Below, piece by piece: positions 45,515 through 55,682 of a stretch of 64,000 nucleotides of DNA. Origin of the DNA: Adiantum capillus-veneris (taxonomy: Eukaryota; Streptophyta; Polypodiopsida; Polypodiales; Pteridaceae); contig CM043952.1 in the NCBI GenBank assembly GCA_014529385.2, positions 64,034,870 to 64,098,869 of the forward strand. Direction: 5' to 3'. The number at the start of each line of letters is the position of its first letter. The stretch's first letter is position 1. The position numbers and the translations under genes are program-made. Under the pieces are notes generated by a model. The model ran no database searches, had not been told where the DNA came from, and saw nothing but the letters and a program-made list of their open reading frames with translations.

Positions 45515-46226
45515 GTCTACAACTCATTTTTTCTGGTCTTTTTCTCTACATATGAACTTATTTACTAGACTTCTAATCCTGGTCTGGTCTTTTTGTTGGG
45601 ACTTGATTCTTTCCTAATGACTCGGTTTTATCTGGTTTTGATAGCTGGTTAGGAAGATTACTTTTAGATTGCTCAAACACCACCCTATTATGTATCCTGT
45701 GGGTTTTGGACTTGTAATACTTGGTATTTTTTAGTTTGGAGTTGAATTTGGCTAATCCTAGGTGATTTTGGCTTTGTCCATTGTCATGTTGGCTTAACAA
45801 AAGCTTTCACTTCTAGTGTGGTGACTTTGCTGATAATTTGCTGGCTTAGGTCACTTTTTTACTGGCATGGCTTCTTTGACCACTGTATTCTTTTTTGACT
45901 TGATATTTGGAATTGTCTACAACTCATTTTTCTGGTCTTTTAAACCTGGTCTCTACAAATGACCATTTTTTGATGGACTTCTAATCTTGGTCTCTGGCTG
46001 TTGTTGGTCTAGTCTTTTTGTTGGGACTTGATTCTTTCCTTATGGCCTGGTTCTATCTAGTTTGGATTGTTGGTGATTTTGGCTCTATTCATTGTCATGG
46101 TGGCCTAACAAAACGTTCACTTCTAATGTGCTGATTTTTTTGATAAATTGCTGGCTCAGATCACTTTTTTACACGCCTGGCTTCTTTGACCACTATATTA
46201 TTTTTTTGACTTGATATTTGGAATGG
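45515..46226 (+). repeat. Diverged tandem duplication of about 0.3-0.4 kb
   Basis: Copy 1 (45515-45913) and copy 2 (45914-46226) both begin GTCTACAACTCATTTTT and share blocks such as TTTGTTGGGACTTGATTCTT and TGGCTTCTTTGACCACT in the same order. Copy 2 has several internal deletions, including TTGATAGCTGG-region sequence. Confidence 0.85.
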
Positions 46227-46433
46227 TTACCTTTCTAAAAAAATTGATCTAGCAATGATCTCATTAGGAAAAATATGGACTCTCCTTGGGCCTTTTTGAT
46301 TAGTGAAGGCTTAAGGGAGAACCAATGAGAAGGCTCTTGGGATATCACCTAGAGGGGGAGGAATGGTAGGGGTGCAGCCTAAGTGTCTCCCTCTTCAATG
46401 CTTGGTTCTTAGAGAGAGGTGGGAGGTAGGCTA

Positions 46434-46459
46434 GGGGGGGGGGGGGGGGGGGGGGGGGG
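46434..46459 (+). repeat. 26-base poly(G) run
   Basis: An uninterrupted G tract about 545 bp before the start codon at 47004. It is a G-quadruplex candidate, and its exact length is uncertain in any sequencing technology. Confidence 0.9.
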
Positions 46460-46499
46460 AGGGGTAAATAGGAGGAGAGAGGTGTCATAAAAGAGGGAG

Positions 46500-47003
46500 G
46501 GACCCCCCCAAAAAAAAAGGCGCATGCTTAAAAACCCAAAAAATTGAAAATTTTTCAAAAGTTCCAAAGTTGACCCATTTGCCTCCAAAACTGCCCCAAA
46601 ACATAAACTAACTTAAAAAACTCAAATTTTCCTCCCAAAATCCACTTTTCTCTCTCTCCCTCATTACTTTTCTCTCCCACACTCTCCCTCTTCTCCCTCC
46701 TCCCATTCTCTCTCTACAGTCAAGGTAGCCATAGCCAAAAGCTTTCCACCACTCTCTTCCTCTCTCTCCATAGCTCCCCCTTCTCTCACACCTCCATCAA
46801 CCCTCTACAGTCCCACACTCCATAGCCCACAGCTCCACTATCCTCTCTACCTCTCTACCTCTCACTCCTCTCTTTCTCTATCTCCACTGTCAAAGCCACC
46901 ATAGCCACCATAGGCAGCTCACCTCACCCTCCCCTCAGCTCCTCATTCTCTCTCCACAGTACTCAACTCTTTCAAATCCCTTCCTAAGCCCAACTTCCCA
47001 AGC
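46500..47003 (+). promoter_or_regulatory. Pyrimidine-rich leader upstream of the UBL-type gene
   Basis: From about 46640 to 46990 the plus strand is almost entirely C and T with short A tracts (CTCTCTC, CTCCATAGC, CCACAG). Such CT-rich 5' UTRs are common in plants. I see no clear TATA box. The role is inferred from position only. Confidence 0.35.
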
Positions 47004-48328
47004 ATGTCCACGCATAGACGGCCCAAACCAGAGATAGAGGAGATTGTGTTGCACAATACAAAAGACTCAGAGGGGGTATGGATCCCACAAGTGTTCAAGA
47101 AGGGTGCATGGATCTACATGCAACCGTCACATGCTGGAACTCATCGCGTACGGTGTCGAGGCGTATTGGAACGTCATTGAAAGGGCCGGCTATTGACATT
47201 CAAAGAAACAAAGTCCAGAATGGTGGCCATCGTGCAACACGTCTACAGTGCAGCTGAGCTCCACCTCAAGAGAGCTTCTACTCAATTTGCACCTCATTGT
47301 AAGTTTTCATGGTTTAGCTATCCCATGCATATGTCATGTTTACGTTTATGTGATCATTATGTTTAACTAAGGACATTTGTAAAGATGTTTTTCCATCCAG
47401 CTTAGTTGAGGAGCAACCGCTTGAGTGCCTCTCAGGCACGTTCATGGTTGTGCATGCTCACATTGGGGAGCTTATGTTTCCTAATGTTTCATCGAAAAAA
47501 CTTACCGAGCAGCGAATATTCATGTACTCCCACAAGTACGTGGTGCCGAAGTCAAGCCAAAGCTATGGTAGGTTAGAAGCCGTGGAGACACCCTCATTGC
47601 AGAGTGTAGAATGGCCAACTCCAGACCATTAGGCTTTGCTTTCTTTCAAGCGCAAGGTGCTGCAAGATTTCCAAGGGTCCCTAAAGTTTGGTAAGGCAAC
47701 CAGATCGGTGGGTCTCAGTTGGCATTGTCCCATTCATTTGTTTGTGCATGCATTCCACTCTCTACCGATTGTAGAAACACCAACAATGTTTGTTTGCAAA
47801 GAAGTTGACATAGATGCAATGGACACCATTCTAGGTGTCAATTGGGGCTATGTTGACGGTTTGCATGATGGTGACCGTTATAAGTGCAATGTGTCCCCCA
47901 CACAGCTTTGCCTTCGGTATTTGAAAGCAAGGTGCACCTTGTATGCACGGTTTAGCTATGAGAGGTGGATGCACAAACGTGTCAAATGGATACCCTTGCA
48001 GCTGACAGCCGAAGAGATTCAATCCTTTGAAATTCGTGTCCGCATGCCCAATAACGAGGTGGAGGTGGTTGCAGTGAATCCGCATTGGACTCTTGCCAAT
48101 CTTCGGGAACACTTTGTCATAATGGGATTCGAGGATGTCGGTAATGCAAGTTTCAAACTAGAACAACGCAAGGTCTGCTTTGTGCTTCCTTAGCTACCTT
48201 TTCTTATTTTTTGTGGGTTTTTGTATTTTGATTGCCCATTTTTGATTGTATAGATTGGAAGGCGGATGGAGGCCACTATGCTTGTTTACAAAGATTGGGC
48301 TACAGACGAAATCATCTTGTCTAAGTGA
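47004..48328 (+). pseudogene. Unknown plant gene with C-terminal ubiquitin-like domain, interrupted
   Basis: It starts at ATG 47004 (MSTHRRPKPEIEEIVLH). A TGA at 47178 interrupts the first exon, which resumes as KGRLLTFKETKSRMV and reaches a gtaagt at 47299. After a likely intron the frame LVEEQPLECLSGTFM...DH runs to a TAG at 47633, then continues in the same frame from 47636 to 48172. A clean intron (48173-48253) leads to IGRRMEATMLVYKDWATDEI and TGA 48326-48328. The last 75 residues (FEIRVRMPNNEVEVV, WTLANLREHF, MLVYKDWATDEIILS) have the strand-helix-strand pattern of a ubiquitin-like beta-grasp fold. The first intron does not keep phase as I read it. The rest matches no family I know. It could be a pseudogene or carry unseen introns. 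Confidence 0.55.
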
Positions 48329-48487
48329 ATTGGCTTGTAACTTTAATCGTTTATATATTGGATATTTTATTAAAGATTTTGAAAAGTTTTAAGGTGTTGT
48401 ACTTGATTTTGTACTTGAGTTTTAAGGTGGTGTAAATTTATTTTTTAAATCCATATTTTTTTATTTTTTTTCGAGATAGAATATGTC

Positions 48488-48495
48488 TATATAAG
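48488..48495 (+). promoter_or_regulatory. TATA box of the 488-codon gene
   Basis: TATATAAG, 88 bases before the start codon at 48576 and 160 bases after the upstream gene's stop. The expected transcription start would be near 48520 in the CATTTCACC stretch, giving a 5' UTR of about 55 bases. Confidence 0.7.
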
Positions 48496-48575
48496 GAGGA
48501 CCACCTCCTCATTTCACCATTTGCATCCCAACATTGCAGAGAGACCTAGCATACCCAATCACACAAAGAGAAGAC

Positions 48576-50137
48576 ATGGCTGCTACTAGTGCTTTAGATG
48601 CATTCCTTACTGAGGTTGGGCATGCAAATCGCCCTGAGCTTCAAGCATTTTTCACAACCCAACCTGATTTGGAAACCACCTTGACCCTCCACTCTCAATC
48701 TCTTGAGCACATTACTTCATACATTTCCACGTGCATGGGGAGATTCATTGTTGAGTTACCAAACCGACCAGGGCAATGGGTCCCTGAAGGCCTTCTCCAC
48801 CACATCTACCAAGGGGACAGGCCATTTCATCAGCGGCTTGCACGCTTTGCCACCATAGCACAACCCGCCGGACAATATGTGCGGCTTGAAGCTGATGATG
48901 TGCGAGCAATGCGTAAGGGAAGGATCGGAAACACTTTTTTCTCTGTTCAGGCCATAATGATCTTCCTCCTTCACAAGTGCCCAACAGGCCCTGACGTAGT
49001 GCTACCTCACTTGCAGATCGGCGGGGTATTGGCTGATGTGAAGGACCCCAAGCCCGCGGCCATTGACTCATCCGAAGAGGAGAGGACGCTTGCCTTGACC
49101 TATCCTGTAGGGATTCAAGGCCTCTTGGAGGCCTCTCCATCAGTCGGTTCATCCTCGGGACAGCCAGAAGGAACCACCACTCGGGATGCCATCCCTGAGG
49201 TAGAGATTACCCGCTTCTCCTCCATTGTGGTGGGTGGGGAGGAGTTTGTGTTTATGCACGATCTGGAGAAATCCTTTGAGCTTCACATGGATGAGTGTTT
49301 CGCCATCCTCGATGCCCATGGAAAGTTTGAGCTTGATACCACCACCTCCCATGACGATGATCTCCTATTGCCCATGGGGAATACTTTGGCGGACACAGTG
49401 GCGATCGCACAAGCCGAGGTGGCAGCGGCCGAGCAGGCCAAGGTCTCCGAGGAGGAGTTTGTGGCCATGCAAGCCATGTGTTTGGCTAAACGCGCAAGAG
49501 TGGATTCACCACCACCTGCTGCAACACCTGTTTTGCTTGATCCAAAGGGGAAGTCAAGCGTGGATATTTACTTGCACCCGGATGCCGATGAGGAGGATCG
49601 TAGACAAGAGGTATAGATGCTCACTTACATTTGATTGTTACAAATGATTTTGTTAATGTTATATCATAATTCTGTGCCATATCTCAGAAAACCTATGTTC
49701 TGCAGGATGTTCTGGAGGTTGACGCCTGGGCGCAACGGTCAGGGGGGAGGAGGACGCCGTTCGGACCTCAAGCGGCACTTGCTCACTACCTCGGCACACT
49801 TCCCACTGGTGTCGTGGTGTTTGTCCATGCCGACTACTCTCCCAATGGTCGCTACAACATTTTTGCTCTCCGTTCACTCTCCAAGGCGTTGTGTTTAACA
49901 ACACTTGCCCAAACGGCCAACCTTGTAGTGCTTGTAAAGAAAGATTTTGCAATATCCACTTTCGGTGTAAACTTTCGCGGGCGCCTTATTGCCCATGTCA
50001 GCATGAACCAAGTTGTAGGGGTTAATGACACCCAAGAAATCACAACCACTTTACTTAACAGGGAGCCACCCCAAAAGGCCAAGCGCCAGAAAATTGTAAT
50101 TAGAAAGATCCTAAAGCAAAAGCCGGATATCATGTAA
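48576..50137 (+). CDS. Two-exon gene for a 488-residue protein of unknown family
   Basis: Exon 1 is 48576-49610 (345 codons) and exon 2 is 49706-50137 (143 codons plus TAA). The 95-nt intron is GT-AG and phase 0. The ATG at 48576 (MAATSALDAFLTEVG) is chosen because it follows the TATA box; the frame is open a little further upstream. Residues about 1-160 look globular (WVPEGLLHHIYQGD, FFSVQAIMIFLLHK). A Ser/Thr/Gly-rich linker follows, then an Ala/Glu helix (VAIAQAEVAAAEQA) with KRARVD, and a globular end (LPTGVVVFVHADYSPNG, NLVVLVKKDFAISTFG). The last 25 residues are strongly basic (KAKRQKIVIRKILKQ), possibly nuclear or nucleic-acid binding. GC looks higher than in the surroundings. No signal peptide or membrane segment is seen. 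I do not recognise the family; a transposon accessory protein is possible. Confidence 0.72.
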
Positions 50138-50371
50138 AGCATTGATTTCTTTAATGAAACTACTTTTTGCTGTCTATGACTCTCTTTCTTGCAAGGTTTT
50201 GAATTTCTTATATGTTGGGCTTCCATTGTGTATGAGAAGCACCATAATTTTTGCTATGACTACTAAAGGGTTTGGCAGGCATTAAAATTTTAAAAATGTA
50301 TACTTTGTTATTTCTAGGCTTCCAAAGTTATGTATGTGCCTAGTAAAGGGCTTGGAAGTGCCTAAACAATG

Positions 50372-50441
50372 CTGCCACAAGGGCGCGCATTAGGGCTTTC
50401 CATCAGCAGATGAAGTGTGCAAATGCGCGCCCTTGTGGCAG
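50372..50441. repeat. Perfect 20-bp inverted repeat with 30-nt spacer (hairpin 1)
   Basis: Arm 50372-50391 (CTGCCACAAGGG...) and arm 50422-50441 (...CCCTTGTGGCAG) are exact reverse complements, including GCGCGC near the inner end. The spacer is exactly 30 nt. It lies 235 bp after the 488-codon gene's stop. Confidence 0.95.
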
Positions 50442-50461
50442 ATGAATTTGGACACATCTAA

Positions 50462-50795
50462 GAGCATACCCAAGTACAAAACAGAGTTTCAAGGCATTAA
50501 TACCCAGTTGCAAAAGAGAAACACATGGATACCCAGGTAACCTAAAGCCCATCTTGCCCCAGATACCTAAAGATGTATTAACAAACCACAAAACTGTGGC
50601 AATATCTAAACCCTTCTTGGAGAATAGGAGCATATCCAGTTACAAAACAGAGTGAGAAGACAATAATACCCAGCTGCAAAACAGGAAGACATGGATACCC
50701 AGGTAACCTTAAGCCCATCTTGCCCCAGATACCTAAAGTTGTATTAACAAACCACAAGAGTAAACTTTGTGACAATATCTAAGCCCTTTCTGGAG
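50462..50795 (+). repeat. 166-bp tandem duplication
   Basis: Units start at 50462 and 50628 (GAGCATACCCAAGTAC versus GAGCATATCCAGTTAC). Both contain ATGGATACCCAGGTAACCT and GCCCATCTTGCCCCAGATAC. It lies between the two hairpins. Confidence 0.92.
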
Positions 50796-50938
50796 TTTAG
50801 GACTGACATGGACTAAGGGGGGATGAATTCCAGCAGCATCTATTCTAATTGAAGCATTGAAGCAAACAAAACATACTTATTGCTTGTCAAAATTTTCTGG
50901 AAACCACTGAAGAGTGTCAGCAAAGCACTAGGAGAGGC

Positions 50939-51008
50939 TGCCACAAGGGCGCACATTATGTCCATCCATAGGTCTCTGGAAGCCCCAAATGCGCGCCCTT
51001 GTGGAAGC
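50939..51008. repeat. Second copy of the inverted repeat, 30-nt spacer (hairpin 2)
   Basis: Arm 50939-50958 has the same sequence as hairpin 1 except one base (GCGCACATT). Arm 50989-51008 matches until its last three bases. The spacer is again exactly 30 nt but of different sequence. The two structures start 567 bp apart. Confidence 0.92.
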
Positions 51009-52024
51009 CAACTTGGGGGCATTCCAAGCCATTTTGAACACTTTGTAGATGTTTTTGCCATGCAATAGTGAGTCACATAGCATGGATACATCAGGAAGTG
51101 CATGCCCCACTTAGGCAAGGTGCTAAACGTAGGCAATTTTTCACAATAACAAGCTAATGGCTACATACATACAATAGAAGGTAGACAAAACTTGAACCAC
51201 TGCTACATTGCATGGTGCAGAATTAAAACAATACATTGCGCACTGGGGTATACAAAAAAAGACGCTTATATTCAAATTCTTCCCAATACAATGCACAGAG
51301 TGGTGTGTGTGGGTGTAGGAGAGAGAGAGAATTTTTTCGGGCTATCGGCTTGCGTAGAGAGCGAGGGAGGGCGTGTGAGAGGGTGTGTGTGTGTGTGTGT
51401 GTGTGAATAAGGGAGAGAGAGTGTTTGTATGTGGCCGTGGGCTCGACACAGAGGGAGTGCAAGAGAGAAAGTGAGGGGGGGGTGAGCGCTCGAGTCCGCT
51501 CCTGCTGGCCAAGGGTGGCAAGTAAGGTGGGGGGGTCATTGGGGGTCAATGAGGTGTCGGTAAGAGAGAGAGAATATTAGAGAGAGAGAGAGTGTGTGTG
51601 TCCGGTCTCATCGTAATCCACAAGGGAGATAGAGAGAGAGGATTATCGGGCCACCTGCGGGCATGTGATGAACAACACCGGACCACCTGCGGGCATGCGG
51701 CCGCCTTGTTGGTTGTGAGCGAGAGAGAGAGAGAGGGGTTGAAATGGATAAGGGAGAGAGATTTTTTCCGAGAAGGGAGGGAGGGAGTTGCGTAGGGCAT
51801 ATGAGAGAGGGAGAGAAGGATATTTCATTCGATGTCCGCTTGGGGAATAAAACTACAGGGAGAGAGAGAGAAGGGAGAGTGAAACTGAGGGCGGCCTGCT
51901 AGGTTGGGGCATGGACGAGCGAGGGCATGGGGGTGATAAGGCCGGCCAATCGAGGGGGAGGGGGGGGCATGTGACGAGGGCGCCATGCCAGTAAAAAAAA
52001 CAGCGCCGTGAGGTTGACCAGGCG
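51009..52024. other. Purine-rich intergenic sequence
   Basis: Many short GA and GT runs (51317-51420, 51560-51600, 51718-51850). CCACCTGCGGGCATG occurs twice near 51650-51700. There is no supportable gene; the open frames are low complexity. Confidence 0.5.
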
Positions 52025-53105
52025 TTATCGAGCCTTCCAACGGTGCTGCCACGGCTGTGGCAGAGGAAAAATAAACCTTTTTTCTTTGATTTCCGAAAAT
52101 CGGCTATCACTAGGTATCACTTGGACAACATTCACTACTGTTTTTCCCTTGTTCAAAGGATTTGTAGGACAATCTTCAGAGAAGTGTCCTCCCTTTTTGC
52201 TACATTGTACGCAATAAGCTTCAACTGGCTTGAGGTTCTTGTCAGGCTCTGGGCATTCGATTTTCCAATAATCATTTGCACCACAGTTATGATAGTTTCC
52301 AGTTTTTGGCTTAATCATGGGTTTTACCATAGGAGGTCTAACACCTTGATTAGCTACATAGTACATTGGTGCAAGCTCTGGTGTAGTATAAGTCACGGGT
52401 TCTTCCATTGGTGGTGGATGTGGATTATACCAATCTCCTTCTACCATTACTGTAGATGGACTAGGCTCAGCATAGGGTGTAACATAAGCACTAGTGCTTG
52501 TTCGTCTATGACTCCTTCTAAATGCATATACTTTACATGCACTGCATTATGTTCCGGATATGGAGGTTGTTGACCCAACACAAACTGAGGTCTTTCCATA
52601 CCCATTGGTAGTCTTTGAGCTGGGGCTATATTAGGTTGATATATGTACATGGGTTACCCTTGTGGTATCATAGGCACGTATTTAACATTTCTATCATACT
52701 TTGGTCGGTAATAGTACTCATTGGTCTCATGGTTGTTCCATTTCCCCTCGATTGCACACCATGTCTGCAATCAAATTGGTTATCCCTGTTGAGGTATCCC
52801 TTGCCCTGGTCCCCTCATAGGTGCTTTTTGCATATTATTCATCATGTCATTCATCCTTTTGAGCATGTCTTCTATGGTCGAAAGCGGTGCTGCAGAGCAG
52901 AGCTATTCCCACTTGTGCTGGTGGTTTGGTGGATGTTGTTTTCTCACTTTGGTTATCCTTAGGGATATCTTCTTCATTGAAAATATCACAATTGTCTCCT
53001 AAGTCAATAGCATTTGATACACACTCTTCTAGGGTCATATGCTTCTTGCTATACAGTATAGCATAAAGTTCTTTGTTTAGCAGTCCCTTTAAAAACAATG
53101 ATACT
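52025..53105 (-). pseudogene. Gypsy gag fragment with two zinc-knuckle-like motifs
   Basis: On the minus strand, 52847-53105 holds the end of a gag core (FLKGLLNKELYAILYSKKH, MTLEECVSNAIDLGDNCDIF). Positions 52447-52650 are proline-rich (QRLPMGMERPQFVLGQQPPY). Positions 52025-52447 hold YHNCGANDYWKIEC and CVQCSKKGGHFSEDC. The first knuckle has Tyr where Cys is expected. The N-terminal gag is missing and the pieces lie in different frames. Above 53105 the sequence is not gag. No pol follows on the low side. Confidence 0.75.
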
Positions 53106-53368
53106 AGTGAGGCGGTCCGGGGCGGGCAACAAGAGATGCGACCTCTAACACCCCTCAAGGCTCCCGTGCTACTCAATTGAGGCTGGGGCAACCACAAAGC
53201 ACAACAAAACAACAAACCCACAGCCAAAACCCAGCTACACAAGGGGAACCACCTAGTTTAAAAGCAAACTAGGACGTAAAAAAAAAGGAGAATCATTAGA
53301 GCAGCCCAAAATCAAGTAAGGACTTTACACTAACCCTAACACCAATGGAACACTCACACACACTAAAA

Positions 53369-53371
<3 letters not shown>

Positions 53372-53453
<82 letters not shown>
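53372..53453 (+). repeat. (GA)n microsatellite
   Basis: About 41 GA units, in the leader region between the gag fragment and the LTR-like block. Confidence 0.97.
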
Positions 53454-53456
<3 letters not shown>

Positions 53457-53759
53457 TGTACAACTTATCTTCAACCCTATGATTTGCACAAGAAGGCGAG
53501 CTTGTGGATTCAAGTGACAACATTTGGTTATAGCATCACTAGCACATGGTCTTAGGGTTATGGGAGCCCTCTCACCATCCACCCTTTTACAATGGTAGAC
53601 AACAAAAAATAGCCAATGAATCACAAGGACAAGCAAAAAAACAACGACCTTCAATGAAACAAGTCACCTTATGAAGTTGAATGAGTTTGCCAAGCCAAAT
53701 TGGAGGAGAAGCGTGAGCCATTGGACATGAAATTGCACCCAAAACTACCAATTCATTGA

Positions 53760-55654
53760 TGTTGGGGTAGATACAACAATGGTAGAAAGATATCTTCTAC
53801 TCGCACTCACTCAACTAGCTCAAGCTTTTCTATGCACCAAAGTGATGGTGTATAGAAAGCTTTCTCTCTCCTTACAACCAAGATAGAACTAGCGTGTGCT
53901 ATGCTCAATCTAGTGTGCAATGGTGTCGGGATGCCTTTTACAAGTAGAGATGGGTTCTATTTATAGGTTTTTGGAAGCTTTGATTAGGATTAGTTCTAAT
54001 CAATTTTATTGACAAAACAAGAAATTAGGAAATATTTTGATTTTTTAAATGGGAGTGGTTCTTCCTTATCCCTTAAGCCACATGGATGTGGGCTCAAGGA
54101 GAATAATTATTGAGAGTGAAAGGAGAGAGAGGTGAGTAACTTTGAGGTGCCTACTCTAGTAGATAGTAGAGGGTGCAATTTACAAGAAGGGTTAGTTGTT
54201 AGTGATCACTAGAAAATGCTAGTGGCATATTTACAAAAGTGATGACGACTTGATTGTCGAGGAACCAAGGGTGAATGAGGTGGATGAGCATTTGAGATTG
54301 GTGAAACCTCCAAGAATTATGACTCACCCTTATGAAAATGACCGCCGGTTCTTCTTATTCTACTACTTCTGCTTCTTGCGCCGCATTCACGGTTGATTTC
54401 CACGATGAAGATGAGGATTATTGATGAAAATTTTTTGATTTGCAGAGGTTATGCAAGGATAAAGTGCTAAAAATTCATGCCTTTTAGAGGAGTTAACATG
54501 AAATAGTAATTTGGGGGTAGTAGAGAGCGGTATGAGAGCATATGTGTATGTAGAAGGCTATGGTGGTAAGAGGGGAAGGAGAGATGGTGAAGAAGGTGAG
54601 AGGGCATGGAAATCTGAACATTTGAAAGGATGATGGAGAGGGATGAGTGTGTATGTGGGTGGGAGTGTGAAAATGTGAGAGAAGTGTGAGAGGGTCCTTG
54701 TGTGCATAGAGTGGGCAGACTGGGTCGCACCAAACAATTCACCAAAATTTGTGCTTTTCTCCAAAAATGCTGAAATATTTATGTAAATAATTCAGCTCAC
54801 GAGCTTCATTTTGTATGTTGATAGCTTTTGTTGATTTGGATGATAGAAGGGTGCCAAAATTTGCCCAAAAAGCTGTGTATTGTGGGACTGCAAAGGTTCT
54901 TATGTGGGACCCTTTTTGGTTGAATTCTCCTTATACATCCAAAGGTGAGCCCCGCATGAGCCATGCCATGACCTAAGGAATCCAAGTGGCCCTTGCCACA
55001 TGCATGGATGATGAATTTTGAAGAATAAAAACAATTGCACATGATAGACCTAGTGCTTTGATTTTTCCTAGTCCTTGTCTTTATGAGCACATGGTGTATG
55101 GAAAAAAATATGTGCAGGATTCATGAAGGAATATCATGATAGAAGTATTTTTTTTTTTGTTTTGGGTGAAAGAGGAAAATATGCAAGCGAGAAAATATCT
55201 AGTAAAAGTGAGAGACAATGTAGTAACAAATTTTGACTTCCATGAGGGTGCGGGATGAAATGCATGGGTTTATTTTGTAAAAATAAATATTATGGGGTAT
55301 GTACACACTAACATAGAAATATTTCATGCCGTGAAAGGATGCAAAGAGATTTAGGAAAAATGTACACTTAGGAATATATATTTATATAAATACAAAAATG
55401 TAAAAAAAAACCCTTTATACTTAGGTCCTTTATTTGATAGAAAATATTTACATGTAAAGAGGACCGTAATTTATTTTTTTGTCTCCTAGCCCAATGACTC
55501 GCTCAATGATTTGATAAAACAAATGTAATAAAAATCCTAAACGCACGCACACTATTTACAATGAAAAAGCGAGCCTAGTCATTGTGCTAGGGTGTTTCTT
55601 TGGGGTGAAGTGGCTTCTTAAAACATTTTATGAGAGCCAAAAAAACGGCTATCA
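53760..55654 (-). repeat. Probable gypsy LTR (minus), between pol and gag pieces
   Basis: In sense it starts TGATAGCC, four bases after a polypurine tract CTAGGGGAGGGC (plus 55659-55670) that follows the pol end. It ends ...CCCCAACA at 53760. A sense TATA box CTATAAATAG lies at 53957-53967. TGGTAGTTTTGGGTGC at 53738-53753 may be a primer site. There is no second copy in the window, so the ends are inferred. Confidence 0.5.
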
Positions 55655-55682
55655 TTTAGCCCTCCCCTAGATGATGGTACAT

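Noticed and set aside
51223-51850. Frames in the GA/GT-rich stretch
   Set aside because: They are low-complexity translation with no family signature or splice logic.
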